Below the pieces are notes generated by a model that had not been told where the DNA came from, did not search any database, and saw only the letters and a list, made by a program, of their open reading frames with translations. This document shows positions 6,402-15,000 of a DNA stretch of 54,283 nt, one piece after another; position 1 is the stretch's first letter; the number at the start of each line of letters is the position of its first letter. The position numbers were made by a program, and so were the translations under genes. The stretch spans positions 1 to 54,283 of the forward strand of contig NZ_BDAW01000056.1 in the NCBI RefSeq assembly GCF_001625085.1, read 5' to 3'. Origin of the DNA: Nocardia acidivorans NBRC 108247 (GTDB lineage: Bacteria > Actinomycetota > Actinomycetes > Mycobacteriales > Mycobacteriaceae).

Positions 6402-8549
6402 TCAGCCGTTGAGGCGCGACCGCACGATGGCCAGCACATCGGCCCCGTAGGTCTGTAGCTTCTTCGCACCGATTCCCGGGATGGCCACCAGCGCGCGATC
6501 ATCGGCGGGGCGCTGTTCGGCGATGGCGGTCAGCGTGGTGTCGCTGAACACCACGAAATGCGGCAGCTTCAGCGACTCCGCCTTGTCCCTGCGCCATTCC
6601 TGGAGCGCGGCCAGCAGTTCGGTGTCCACATCCGCGGGACAGCGGGTGCAGCGGCCCAGCATGGTGGCCTGGGTATTGAGCAGTGGGCGGCCGCAGACCC
6701 GGCAGGTGGGATGCACGCGCTTGGGACCGCGCCGATCGGTCGTATTCGGCGCGATACGCGAGGCCGGGGAATCATCGGGGACCAGGCCGATGAGGAAGCG
6801 GGAGCGGCGGCGCACCTTGCGACCGCCCTCGGAACGCGCCAGCGCCCAGGACAATTGGAGATGCTCACGGGCGCGCGTCACGCCGACGTAGAGCAGCCTG
6901 CGCTCCTCCTCCAGGGCGGCCTCATCGCTGACCGCGCCGTCGTGGCCGAGCACATGCTGAATGGGCAGGGTGCCGTCGGCCAGGCCGACCAGGAATACCG
7001 CATCCCACTCCAGACCCTTGGCGGCGTGCAGTGAGGCCAGCGTGACGCCCTGCACGGTCGGTGGGTGCCGGGCCTCGGCGCGGGCGGCGAGCTCGCGCAG
7101 CAGGCCGCCGAAATCGAGCGTGGGTTCGTGGGTGCCGAGTTCCTCGGTGAGATTGACCAGGGCCATGAGGGCGGACCAGCGCTCGCGGGCCTGGACGCCG
7201 ACGGGCTCCTCGACGGTGAGACCGATGCGGGCCAGCACGGCGCGCACCAGATTCACCAGTTCGATGCCGCGCGCGTCGGGCAGATCGTCGCGGGCGGCGG
7301 CCTGGCGCAGCGCCTGCACCGCCTGACGCACATCGGTGCGGTTGAAGAAGCCCTCGCCGCCGCGCACCTGGTATGGGATACCGGCCTCGGTGAGCGCCTG
7401 CTCGTACGCCTCGGACTGCGCGTTGATGCGGTAGAGCACCGCGATCTCGGCGGCGGGCACACCTTTGGCGAGCAGTTTGGTGACCGCGGCGGCGACGGCC
7501 GCGGCCTCGGCGGGCTCATCGTCGTATTCGGCGAAGGCCGGTTCCGGACCGTCGGGCCGCTGGCCGATGAGTTGCAGGCGGGTGCCCGCGATGCGCCCGC
7601 GGGCCGCGCCGATCACCCGGTTGGCAAGTGAGACCACCTGCGGGGTGGAGCGATAGTCCCGCTCCAGGCGGATCACCGTGGCCTCGGGAAACCGTCGCGA
7701 AAAGTCCAGCAGGAAGGCCGGACTCGCACCGGTGAAGGAGTAGATGGTCTGGTTGGCGTCGCCGACCACGGTCAGATCGTCGCGCTCGCCGAGCCAGGCG
7801 TCGAGTACCCGCTGTTGCAGCGGGGTGACGTCCTGATACTCGTCGACGACGAAACTGCGGTAGCGACCGCGGAACTCCTCCGCGACCGAGGTGTAGTCCT
7901 CCAGCGCGGCGGCGGTGTGCAGCAGCAGATCGTCGAAGTCCAGCCACAGCCCCTCGGCGGTGGTCTTGAGCGATTCGTAGCCGGAGTACACGGCCGCGAC
8001 CTTCGACGCCTCGAACGGTGCGTCGCGCTGGAGCCGCGCGACGACGGCGGCGTAATCCTCCGGTGCGATGAGCGAGCCCTTGGCCCATTCGATCTCACCG
8101 GTCAGATCGCGCAGGGTGTCGGTGTCGGTGGCCAGCCCGGCGCGCCCGGCGGCCTGCGCCACGATGGGGAATTTGCGATCGAGCAGTTTCCACGGCACAT
8201 CGCCGACCACCTGCGGCCAGAAGTACTTCAGCTGCCGCAGCGCCGCGGCGTGGAAGGTGCGCGCTTGGACCTGTCCGGCCTCGCCGCCCAGCCCCAGCGC
8301 CCGCAGTCGACTCCGCAGCTCACCCGCTGCGCGCGCGGTGAAGGTCACCGCAAGCACCTGATCGGCGCGCACATGCCCGGCCGACACCAGATGTCCGATG
8401 CGATGGGTGATGGTGCGGGTCTTACCCGTTCCCGCACCGGCCAGCACACAAACCGGACCGCGCGGTGCGCGCACGGCGGCCGCCTGCTCGGCATCGAGTT
8501 CGTCGAGCCGGAGCTTCTGGGTCGCGGCGACAGTCACGCGCACCATCAT
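6402..8549 (-). CDS. uvrD2: ATP-dependent DNA helicase UvrD2 (SF1A, with tetracysteine and HRDC domain)
   Basis: About 715 residues. Walker A GAGTGKT (about 38-44), the motif II region VDEYQDVTPLQQ, GDANQTIYSFTGA (motif III) and TLASLHAAKGLEWD (motif V) define a UvrD/PcrA helicase. The C-terminal part has a four-cysteine motif (CRVCG...CTRCP) and then an HRDC domain ending the protein (AIPGIGAKKLQTYG). This layout is specific to mycobacterial UvrD2, an essential 3'-5' helicase whose tetracysteine couples ATPase to unwinding. The start is uncertain: tandem ATGs at 8549/8546 and a GTG slightly downstream are all possible. It reads in the same direction as whiB7, but a promoter-like region separates them. 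Confidence 0.93.
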   Translation of the reverse strand: MMVRVTVAATQKLRLDELDAEQAAAVRAPRGPVCVLAGAGTGKTRTITHRIGHLVSAGHVRADQVLAVTFTARAAGELRSRLRALGLGGEAGQVQARTFHAAALRQLKYFWPQVVGDVPWKLLDRKFPIVAQAAGRAGLATDTDTLRDLTGEIEWAKGSLIAPEDYAAVVARLQRDAPFEASKVAAVYSGYESLKTTAEGLWLDFDDLLLHTAAALEDYTSVAEEFRGRYRSFVVDEYQDVTPLQQRVLDAWLGERDDLTVVGDANQTIYSFTGASPAFLLDFSRRFPEATVIRLERDYRSTPQVVSLANRVIGAARGRIAGTRLQLIGQRPDGPEPAFAEYDDEPAEAAAVAAAVTKLLAKGVPAAEIAVLYRINAQSEAYEQALTEAGIPYQVRGGEGFFNRTDVRQAVQALRQAAARDDLPDARGIELVNLVRAVLARIGLTVEEPVGVQARERWSALMALVNLTEELGTHEPTLDFGGLLRELAARAEARHPPTVQGVTLASLHAAKGLEWDAVFLVGLADGTLPIQHVLGHDGAVSDEAALEEERRLLYVGVTRAREHLQLSWALARSEGGRKVRRRSRFLIGLVPDDSPASRIAPNTTDRRGPKRVHPTCRVCGRPLLNTQATMLGRCTRCPADVDTELLAALQEWRRDKAESLKLPHFVVFSDTTLTAIAEQRPADDRALVAIPGIGAKKLQTYGADVLAIVRSRLNG

Positions 8550-8609
8550 GACAGTGCCCGCCGACAACCCGCCCGCCGCTCACGCACCCGGCCCGAATCA
8601 GTAGGCGAA

Positions 8610-9029
8610 ATGGGGGCGGCGGAGGTCGACACACCGCGAAACCGGCACGACTGGCCGCACGGCCCGCGCATCGTCGGGGACCGCGCCCAAGTATTGACCG
8701 CGGATTTCGGCGGCCGGGCGTTCGGTGGTCTGGTCGCGGGGCGCATCGCCCGCGAGGGCGGCATCACCGAAGACGTCATCCGCCCCTTCGCCGCCTGCCA
8801 GCAAGACCGCCCCACCCAGAACGTCCTCTCCTCCGAGACCATCGCAGCGCGCGGGCCGATGCCGTGCGCGGTAGGCAGGTTCGCCGGAGACCGAATCGAT
8901 CCGACGCAATCACCGAGTGCGGCCCCTCGGACGACCGATTCAGAGCTCCGCCCGCGATCGCGGCGTCGATCCGATCGGCCTCCGGGCAATCGGCGCGGTA
9001 CCGGGTTAGCGTGCCGTCGTGGTCAATGA
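8610..9029 (+). CDS. Doubtful ORF, possibly the decayed remnant of a gene
   Basis: The interval 8550-9089 has no recognisable gene. A 139-codon plus-strand frame from ATG at 8610 has strong third-position GC bias over its first 80 codons (TADFGGRAFGGLVAGRIA and onward). After about codon 90 it turns into arginine/proline-rich sequence typical of a wrong frame. No ribosome site stands out and I recognise no family. A minus-strand frame near 8860-9075 also looks partly coding (LIDHDGTLTRYRADCPEADR). Mycobacteria have mycoredoxin directly after uvrD2, so this stretch and the MarR fragment beside it look like inserted, partly degraded DNA. Confidence 0.25.
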   Translation: MGAAEVDTPRNRHDWPHGPRIVGDRAQVLTADFGGRAFGGLVAGRIAREGGITEDVIRPFAACQQDRPTQNVLSSETIAARGPMPCAVGRFAGDRIDPTQSPSAAPRTTDSELRPRSRRRSDRPPGNRRGTGLACRRGQ

Positions 9030-9089
9030 GGTGCCCGCCATGGGCGGACGACGAGTGAGCGGCACGCGCGCGCACGACCCGGCCTGAAT

Positions 9090-9473
9090 TCAGGCGCGGT
9101 CGCGGAGCCGGCGCAGCGCGGTGGCGAAGGACCCGGTGCGATCGCCGAGTGGGCCGAAGAAGTCGCGATCACACGATTCGACCGCGACGATGGCCCGATT
9201 GACCAGTGCCACACCGGTTTTCGTCGGCACCAGGGATTTGGCGCGCCGATCCGACGGGTGCTCGCGCCGCTCCACCAGACCCTTCTGCTCCAGGGTGCGC
9301 AGCACCTGGGAGGTCATCATCGGATCGGTGGCGGCGTGCGCGGCCAGATCGCGCTGCATGACCGGTTCGTCACCGGATTTCCCGGTGAGCCAGGTGAGCG
9401 AGGCCAGCAGACCCCATCGACGCCCTCCGCGACCGCCGCGGTCGAGCGCATGCGGGGCGGGGGACGGGCTCAT
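9090..9473 (-). CDS. N-terminally short MarR-family regulator (possibly a fragment)
   Basis: A 127-residue frame from ATG at 9473 that contains the MarR winged helix. The recognition helix region reads DPMMTSQVLRTLEQKGLVER and the wing reads HPSDRRAKSLVPTKTG, followed by the start of the dimerisation helix. MarR proteins are usually about 140-165 residues with about 40 residues of dimerisation helix before the DNA-binding domain. Here only about 15 unstructured residues (Pro/Arg/Gly-rich) precede the helix LLASLTWLT, and the C-terminal helix is also short. A longer frame exists upstream but runs antisense through mycoredoxin and does not resemble MarR. It may be a dimerisation-defective protein or a pseudogene. 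A strong dyad lies between it and mycoredoxin. Confidence 0.6.
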   Translation of the reverse strand: MSPSPAPHALDRGGRGGRRWGLLASLTWLTGKSGDEPVMQRDLAAHAATDPMMTSQVLRTLEQKGLVERREHPSDRRAKSLVPTKTGVALVNRAIVAVESCDRDFFGPLGDRTGSFATALRRLRDRA

Positions 9474-9492
9474 GTGGCATGCGCGAGGGCGA

Positions 9493-9539
9493 ACCGGTCC
9501 CCCGATCGTGAACTCGTGGGGAACACGATCGGAACCGGT
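9493..9539. promoter_or_regulatory. Extended dyad in the MarR / mycoredoxin intergenic region (candidate operator)
   Basis: Two nested inverted pairs: ACCGGT (9493-9498) with ACCGGT (9534-9539), and CCGATCGTG (9502-9510) with CACGATCGG (9524-9532), around a 13-nt centre. It fills most of the 81-bp gap between the divergent MarR-like and mycoredoxin genes, the usual place for a MarR autoregulatory operator. Confidence 0.5.
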
Positions 9540-9554
9540 CGCGTTGCACAGTCC

Positions 9555-9806
9555 GTGACTGCAACCGACCTGACCATGTACTCGACGACCTGGTGCGGCT
9601 ACTGCCGCCGGCTCCGGACCCAGCTCGACGAGGCCGGTATCACCTACACGGTGATCGATATCGAAGAGAATCCGGATGCCGCCGAATTCGTGGGCAGCGT
9701 CAACAACGGCAACCATGTGGTGCCGACCATCAAGTACAGCGATGGGTCGACGGCGACGAATCCCAGCCTGGTGCAGGTCAAGAAGGCCCTCGCCAGCATC
9801 GGCTGA
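9555..9806 (+). CDS. mrx1: Mycoredoxin 1 (glutaredoxin-like, CGYC active site)
   Basis: An 83-residue glutaredoxin-fold protein. The redox motif CGYC (Cys14, Cys17) is at the end of the first strand, with cis-Pro in HVVPTIKY and the GSTATNPS helix start. CGYC rather than CPYC, and the small size, match actinobacterial mycoredoxin-1, which reduces mycothiolated proteins using mycothiol and mycothione reductase. It is cytosolic. The start GTG at 9555 gives the family length; no strong ribosome site is visible. It corresponds to Rv3198A in position. A candidate operator lies in front and a palindromic terminator after the stop codon. Confidence 0.92.
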   Translation: MTATDLTMYSTTWCGYCRRLRTQLDEAGITYTVIDIEENPDAAEFVGSVNNGNHVVPTIKYSDGSTATNPSLVQVKKALASIG

Positions 9807-9846
9807 GTAGTCCCGAAAGCTGGGCCGGATAACTCATAGAACGAAA

Positions 9847-9876
9847 AAGCCGCACATCCACGTGGATGTGCGGCTT
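9847..9876. terminator. Perfect 30-bp palindromic terminator between mycoredoxin and nudC
   Basis: AAGCCGCACATCCAC followed directly by its reverse complement. On the minus strand the stem is followed by TTTCGTTC, giving a TTTTT run with the stem end, a good terminator for nudC. It also lies 40 nt after the mycoredoxin stop codon, so it can act for both convergent genes. Confidence 0.85.
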
Positions 9877-9900
9877 GTTGTGGTCGTGGAGAAGGGCGAA

Positions 9901-10803
9901 TCAGCCTTCGGCGGCCCAGGATTCGACAATCGTGCGGGCGATCGAGATGGAGCCCGGAAGTAGCAGGCGCGCATCGGTTTTCGCGCCCCACGCCCCCGCT
10001 GCGAGGGCTTCGCGCACCTCGGCGCGGGTGAACCAGTGCGCCTCGGCGATCTCGCCGTCATGGAAGGTCACCTGCTGTTCGGGATCGGCGACGGCCGCGA
10101 AACCCAGCATGAGCGAGCGCGGGAATGGCCAGGGCTGGCTGCCCAGATAGCGGATATCGGTGACATGGACGCCGACCTCCTCGAACAGCTCGCGTTCGAC
10201 ACAGCGCTCGAGCGACTCCCCGGCTTCGACGAATCCTGCGAGCAGCGAGAACAGACCCTCCGGCCAGGTGTGCTGACGAGCCAGCAGCACCCGGTCGCCG
10301 CCGTCGTGAATGAGGCAGATGACGGCCGGATCGATGCGCGGGAATTCCTCGTGACCGGACTCGCTGGTGCGGGACCAGCCCCCGGCGGTCACGGTGGTCG
10401 GGGTGCCGTCGGCGGAGCTGAATCCGGCCTTGTCATGCCAGTTCAGCAGGGCGATGGCGGTGGAGAGCAGGCCGGTGCCGAAATCGTCCAACTCCAGGGT
10501 GCTGCCGTAGGCGCGCAGGTCGGCGAGGGTGCCGTCGATCTCGTTATCGCGCACGGCCCACAGGTGGATGCCGTCCTGAACGCCCAGGAAGACCGTGTTC
10601 GGCGCGGGCTCGGCGGCGAGTTCGGTGGCGGACTCCAGGATCACGGCGCCACCGTCGACCCGCACCTGCCCGCGCTTGTTCATCCGTAGCAGCTTGGCCT
10701 GCGCCCAGCCCTCTTTGAGAGCCTGCTCATCGGCGCGCAGGTGCTCCGCCCGATCGAGTGTGGTGCGAGACAGGACCGGAACCGCGTTCAGCTGAAAAGA
10801 CAC
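9901..10803 (-). CDS. nudC: NAD(H) pyrophosphatase / RNA-deNADding Nudix hydrolase NudC
   Basis: A 300-residue protein. An N-terminal NADH-pyrophosphatase-like domain leads into a Nudix domain with an intact box (GFVEAGESLERCVERELFEEVGV, joining the G-x5-E and REUXEEXGU parts, about 200-222). The NudC-specific signature SQPWPFPRS, which confers selectivity for NAD(H) over other nucleotides, follows. The enzyme hydrolyses NADH/NAD and can remove NAD caps from RNA. The segment that in E. coli NudC carries four zinc-ribbon cysteines (here around WHDKAGFSSADGTP) has no cysteines. The start GTG at 10803 follows an uninformative leader. The gene occupies the Rv3199c position. Confidence 0.92.
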   Translation of the reverse strand: MSFQLNAVPVLSRTTLDRAEHLRADEQALKEGWAQAKLLRMNKRGQVRVDGGAVILESATELAAEPAPNTVFLGVQDGIHLWAVRDNEIDGTLADLRAYGSTLELDDFGTGLLSTAIALLNWHDKAGFSSADGTPTTVTAGGWSRTSESGHEEFPRIDPAVICLIHDGGDRVLLARQHTWPEGLFSLLAGFVEAGESLERCVERELFEEVGVHVTDIRYLGSQPWPFPRSLMLGFAAVADPEQQVTFHDGEIAEAHWFTRAEVREALAAGAWGAKTDARLLLPGSISIARTIVESWAAEG

Positions 10804-10863
10804 ACACCGAGACTAGACGTATCAGGTTGCGGGACATGCCATTGCCGACCGTGAAGCGGGTGA

Positions 10864-11922
10864 TCAGCCCTGTACGCGGCGGAGGTAGAGGAGTTTGTCG
10901 GCCTTTTCCAGGGCGTCGGTCTCGGGATCGCCGACGCGGATGAGGGTGCCGCCGCGGACCACGCCCAGGACGATATCGCGCAGGTGGCGGGGTGAGCCGC
11001 CGACTTCCTCGGGCTCGACCTCGCGTTCGGAGATGGCGAATCCGGCCTCGGGGGTGAGCAGATCCTCGATCATGTCGACGACGCTGGGGGTGGTGGTGGC
11101 GATGCCGAGCAGGCGGCCGGCGGTCTCGGAGGAGACGACCACCGAATCCGCGCCGGATTGCCGCAGCAGATGGGTGTTCTCGGCCTCGCGGACCGCGGCG
11201 GAGATGCGCGCCTTGGGATTGATCTCGCGGGCGGTGAGGGTGACCAGCACCGCGGTGTCGTCCCGATTGGGCGCGACCACGATGGCGGCGGCGTGCGCGA
11301 CACCGGCCAGGCGCAGCACATCCGAGCGGGTCGCCGAGCCGTGCACGGTCACCAGACCGGCATTGGCGGCGGCCTCCAGGACCACCGGATCGGTGTCGAC
11401 GACCACGATATCGGCGGGCTGGACCCCGTCACCGAGCATGGCGTCGACCGCGGTGCGGCCCTTGGTGCCGTAGCCGACGACCACGGTGTGATTGCGCACG
11501 CTGTGCCTCCATCGCTGAATCTTGAAAGCCTGCCGGGATCGTTCGGTGAGCACGGCCAGGGTGGTGCCGACCAACACGATGAGGAAGAGGATCCGCAGCG
11601 GGGTCACCACGAGGATATTGATGAGCCGGGCACCGGGGGTGACCGGCGTGATATCGCCATAACCGGTGGTGGAGAGCGAAACCGTCGCATAGTAGGCGGC
11701 ATCGAGCAGCGACATGTGCTCCCGCGCGTTGTCGTGATAGCCGTCGCGGCCGAAGTACACCACCCCGGTGGCGATGGCCAGCAGCAGCACCGCCATCGCG
11801 AGCCGCCGCACCAGGGCCTGCCAGGGGCTGGCCTGTCCGACCGGGATGCGCAGAATGCCCACCAGGGCGAAGTCGGGCCGGTCGGTGAGCCGGGCCAAAC
11901 CCCGTGCGGATTCACCGAACAC
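10864..11922 (-). CDS. Two-TM potassium channel with cytoplasmic RCK (TrkA-N/TrkA-C) domain
   Basis: About 352 residues. The first transmembrane helix (LAMAVLLLAIATGVVYFG), a pore loop with K+ selectivity filter STTGYGDITP (filter near residue 82) and a second helix (LRILFLIVLVGTTLAVL) form a two-TM channel subunit. Then come an RCK N-lobe Rossmann domain (VVVGYGTKGRTAVD, near 145) and a TrkA-C-like C-terminal lobe. Such proteins assemble as tetramers and gate K+ flux by ligand binding to the RCK ring. The start is not settled. GTG at 11922 gives the family-typical length; GTGs at 11931 and 11991 extend it. It lies in the Rv3200c position, in the same direction as adnB, 99 nt downstream. Confidence 0.88.
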   Translation of the reverse strand: MFGESARGLARLTDRPDFALVGILRIPVGQASPWQALVRRLAMAVLLLAIATGVVYFGRDGYHDNAREHMSLLDAAYYATVSLSTTGYGDITPVTPGARLINILVVTPLRILFLIVLVGTTLAVLTERSRQAFKIQRWRHSVRNHTVVVGYGTKGRTAVDAMLGDGVQPADIVVVDTDPVVLEAAANAGLVTVHGSATRSDVLRLAGVAHAAAIVVAPNRDDTAVLVTLTAREINPKARISAAVREAENTHLLRQSGADSVVVSSETAGRLLGIATTTPSVVDMIEDLLTPEAGFAISEREVEPEEVGGSPRHLRDIVLGVVRGGTLIRVGDPETDALEKADKLLYLRRVQG

Positions 11923-12021
11923 GAGAATCACCGGCCATTTCGGGGACGTCTTGCTGCGGCACGGACCGGAGCGTACCTGTCCCCCGCCCACATTGCGGCA
12001 TGGGTGCGGGGCGCGCCGTCG

Positions 12022-15000
12022 CTAGCCGAGCAGATCCGGCGGCAGGGATTCCGGATCCGGCGGGGGTTCGAAATCCGGTGGTGGGGGCTGGTCCGGGGGC
12101 TCGGCACCGGAGATGCGCGGCGAATCCGGCTCGAGCCGAAGCGAATCGACATCGATGGGCGGACGCGGTTCCGGCTGCGACGCGCGGCGGCCGGACGCGG
12201 CTGGGCCTCCCGTTGATCGCGACGGATCCGCACCGGCGGACGCCGCGGTGGCGGTCCGGCGGCCACCGCCCTCGGGCACCCGCGCGGTCGTGGCACCGGG
12301 ACCCGCGGTCGCGCGACCGGACTCTTCGGCGAAAGGTTCGGTCGCATCATCGGATTCGAGGGTGCCGGGGCGGCGGAGCGGGGCGGCGGTGGTGATGAGG
12401 GCGGCGAGTTCCTCGGGGCCCGCGAGGTGGTCGGGGGCGATGGTGCGGACGGTGCGGACGTAGTGGAAGGCGGCGTGCGTCTTGGCCAGGATCTCGGCTT
12501 CGGGGACGCCGGAGCGGGCGGCCTCCAGCCGGGCCCAGGCCAGCCGGTAGACGGCGAGCTGGATGGCGACCGAATCCTCCTCCGCCGGTTTGGGTTCGCC
12601 GCCGGTCTTCCAGTCCACGACCACCCAGGAGCCGTCTGGCTCGCGGAAGACGGCGTCCATCCGGCCGCGAATCACGGTGCCCGCCAAGGAGGTTTCGAAG
12701 GAGACCTCCACCTCGACGGGATTGCGGTCGGCCCACTGCGAGGCCAGGAAGGCCTCCTGGAGCCGGACCAGTTCGGCATCGGTGTCGGTGATATCGGCCG
12801 CGCCGGGGAGTTCGTCGAAGGCGAGCAGGCGCGCACCGCCGAACCAGCGTTGCAGCCAGGCGTGGAAGGCGGTGCCGCGCCGGGTGAACGGGCTCGGCGG
12901 GTAGGGCAGCGGGCGGCGCAGGCGGGCGGCGAGTTTCGCCGGATCGGCGCGCAGGTCGACCAGCGAGGTGGCGGCGAGCTGGCCGGGGAGTTCGACCTCG
13001 CGCACCGCTTGTTCGGCGGCGAGGTGTTCGGCGAGGAGAGCGTCGACATCGGCGGCCCAGCCTTCGGGGTCCGCGTCCTTCTCGTCGAGCAGCTCCGAAT
13101 CGACTGTGTCGCTGTCCGTTTCCTCGGCAAGGATTGGATCCTCGGCCAAGCCGAGGTCGAATTCGAATTGTTTGGGCTGGGATTCGACCTCGAGGGCTGT
13201 CAGTGCCGACTTGACCAGTGCCGCACCCTCTTCCACGAATTCGCGGCGGGAGCCGAGCGGGTCGCGCGGCCAATACGCCGTCGGCGGATTGTCGGTGAAG
13301 GGGTTTACCGTATCGGGCAATGGCGGATCGTCCCAGCGGTCGATCCGCACACTACGGTTGAGAGGGGAGTCGGGAACTTCGCTGGCCTCTTTGAGTTCTA
13401 GCAGAAAGTCGCTGGGGCCCTTGGGTTTCGAGCCGGTCTCGGCCCAGTGGTGGGCGGAGACGAACAGCGCGCGTTCGGTGCGGGTGAGCGCGACGTAGAA
13501 CAGGCGGCGGTCCTCGTCGAGGCGGCGGCGGGCCAGGGCCTTCTTATGCGATTCGAGGGCGCGCTCCAGATCCGCGCGGTCGTAGAGGTCGGACAGGTCC
13601 AGGACGGGTACGCCATCGCCCGCGTCGTCCTGCTGCCGGTCACCGCGCAGTTGGGTGGGGAGTTCGGCGAGCGCGCCCATCCAGGTGGTGGTGCCGGTGC
13701 CGGAGGGGAAGGTGCCGTCCACCACGTGCGGTACGGCCACCACCTCCCATTCCAGGCCCTTGGCGGCGTGCACGGTGAGCACCTGCACCCGATCGTGCGC
13801 CACCTCGACCTCGCCGGGTTCCAGGCCGTTCTCGACTTCGGCTGCGGCGGAGAAGAAGTCGAGCAGACCGGCCAGCGAGGAGCGGTGGTCGGCGGAGTAT
13901 CCTGCGACCACCTCGGCGAAGGCGTCGAGATGTTCGCGCCCGGCGGCGGCCACCGCCTTGCGCGCCTGCGTCTCCACGCCGACGCCGATGGTCCGCTCCA
14001 CATCGGCGACCAGCTCCGGCAGCGGTTGCCCGGCGCGCTCGCGCAGTGCGCCCAGTTCGCGGCCGAGTGCCACGATGCGCGCGAACCCCTGTGCCGAATA
14101 CTGCTCGGCCGCACCGGGATCGGCGATGGCATCGCCGAGTCCGGCCCGTTCGGCCGGTTCCGGCGCCACTTCCCGCAGGGCGGAGTCCAGGCCCGCCGCA
14201 TCGGCGATCTCGGCGTTCTGACCGCCCGGCCGCCGGATCGACAGCTCCCGCGCACGCCGTGAGAGCGCGGCGATATCGGCGACGCCGATGCGCCAGCGCG
14301 CACCGGTCAGAATGCGTACCGCCGCGCTCCCGGCCGAGGGATCGGCGATGAGCCGAAGCGTCGCAACGATATCCGCGACCTCCGGCGTATGGAGCAGCCC
14401 GCCGAGACCGACGATTTCGACCGGCAGTCCCTGCTCGCGCAATGCCTCGGCCAATGGCGCGGCATCGGCGTTGCGCCGTACCAGCACGGCGGATGTGGGC
14501 GGCTCCCCACCACTGTCGGCAGCCGCCTCCCACTCCGCCTTTATCCGCTCGGCCACCCACTCCCGTTCCTCCGCAACGGTTTCCGCCAGCGCCAAGGCCA
14601 CCAGCCCCGGCTCCGCGCCCGGCCGTGGCCGCAGCGCGTCCACCGTGACGCCGCCGCCCTCGGCGGCCTCGAGCCGCAGCGGGTCGGCCACCAGATTCGC
14701 CAGATCCAGGGCCTCGGGCGGATTGCGCCAGCTGGTCAGCAGCGGCAGTACCGGCGCGGGAACCCCCGGCGCACGGGGAAAGTCGGTCGCGAACCGCGGC
14801 AGATTCGCCGCCGACGCCCCACGCCAGCCGTAAATCGACTGCATGGGATCCCCCACCGCCGTCACCGCAAGTGGCTGCCCCTCCCCCGCGGCGAGCGACT
14901 CCCCCTCCGTCATCCCGGCGCGCTGCTGGCCGGGATCCACAGCGGCCGTGTCGATCCCGGCCGAGGACGCGCCTGGATGACGAGAGGGTTGGTCCGCCTC

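Noticed and set aside
9474..9716. N-terminal extension of the MarR-like gene through mycoredoxin
   Set aside because: The added residues do not resemble the MarR dimerisation helix and lie antisense to the conserved mycoredoxin gene.
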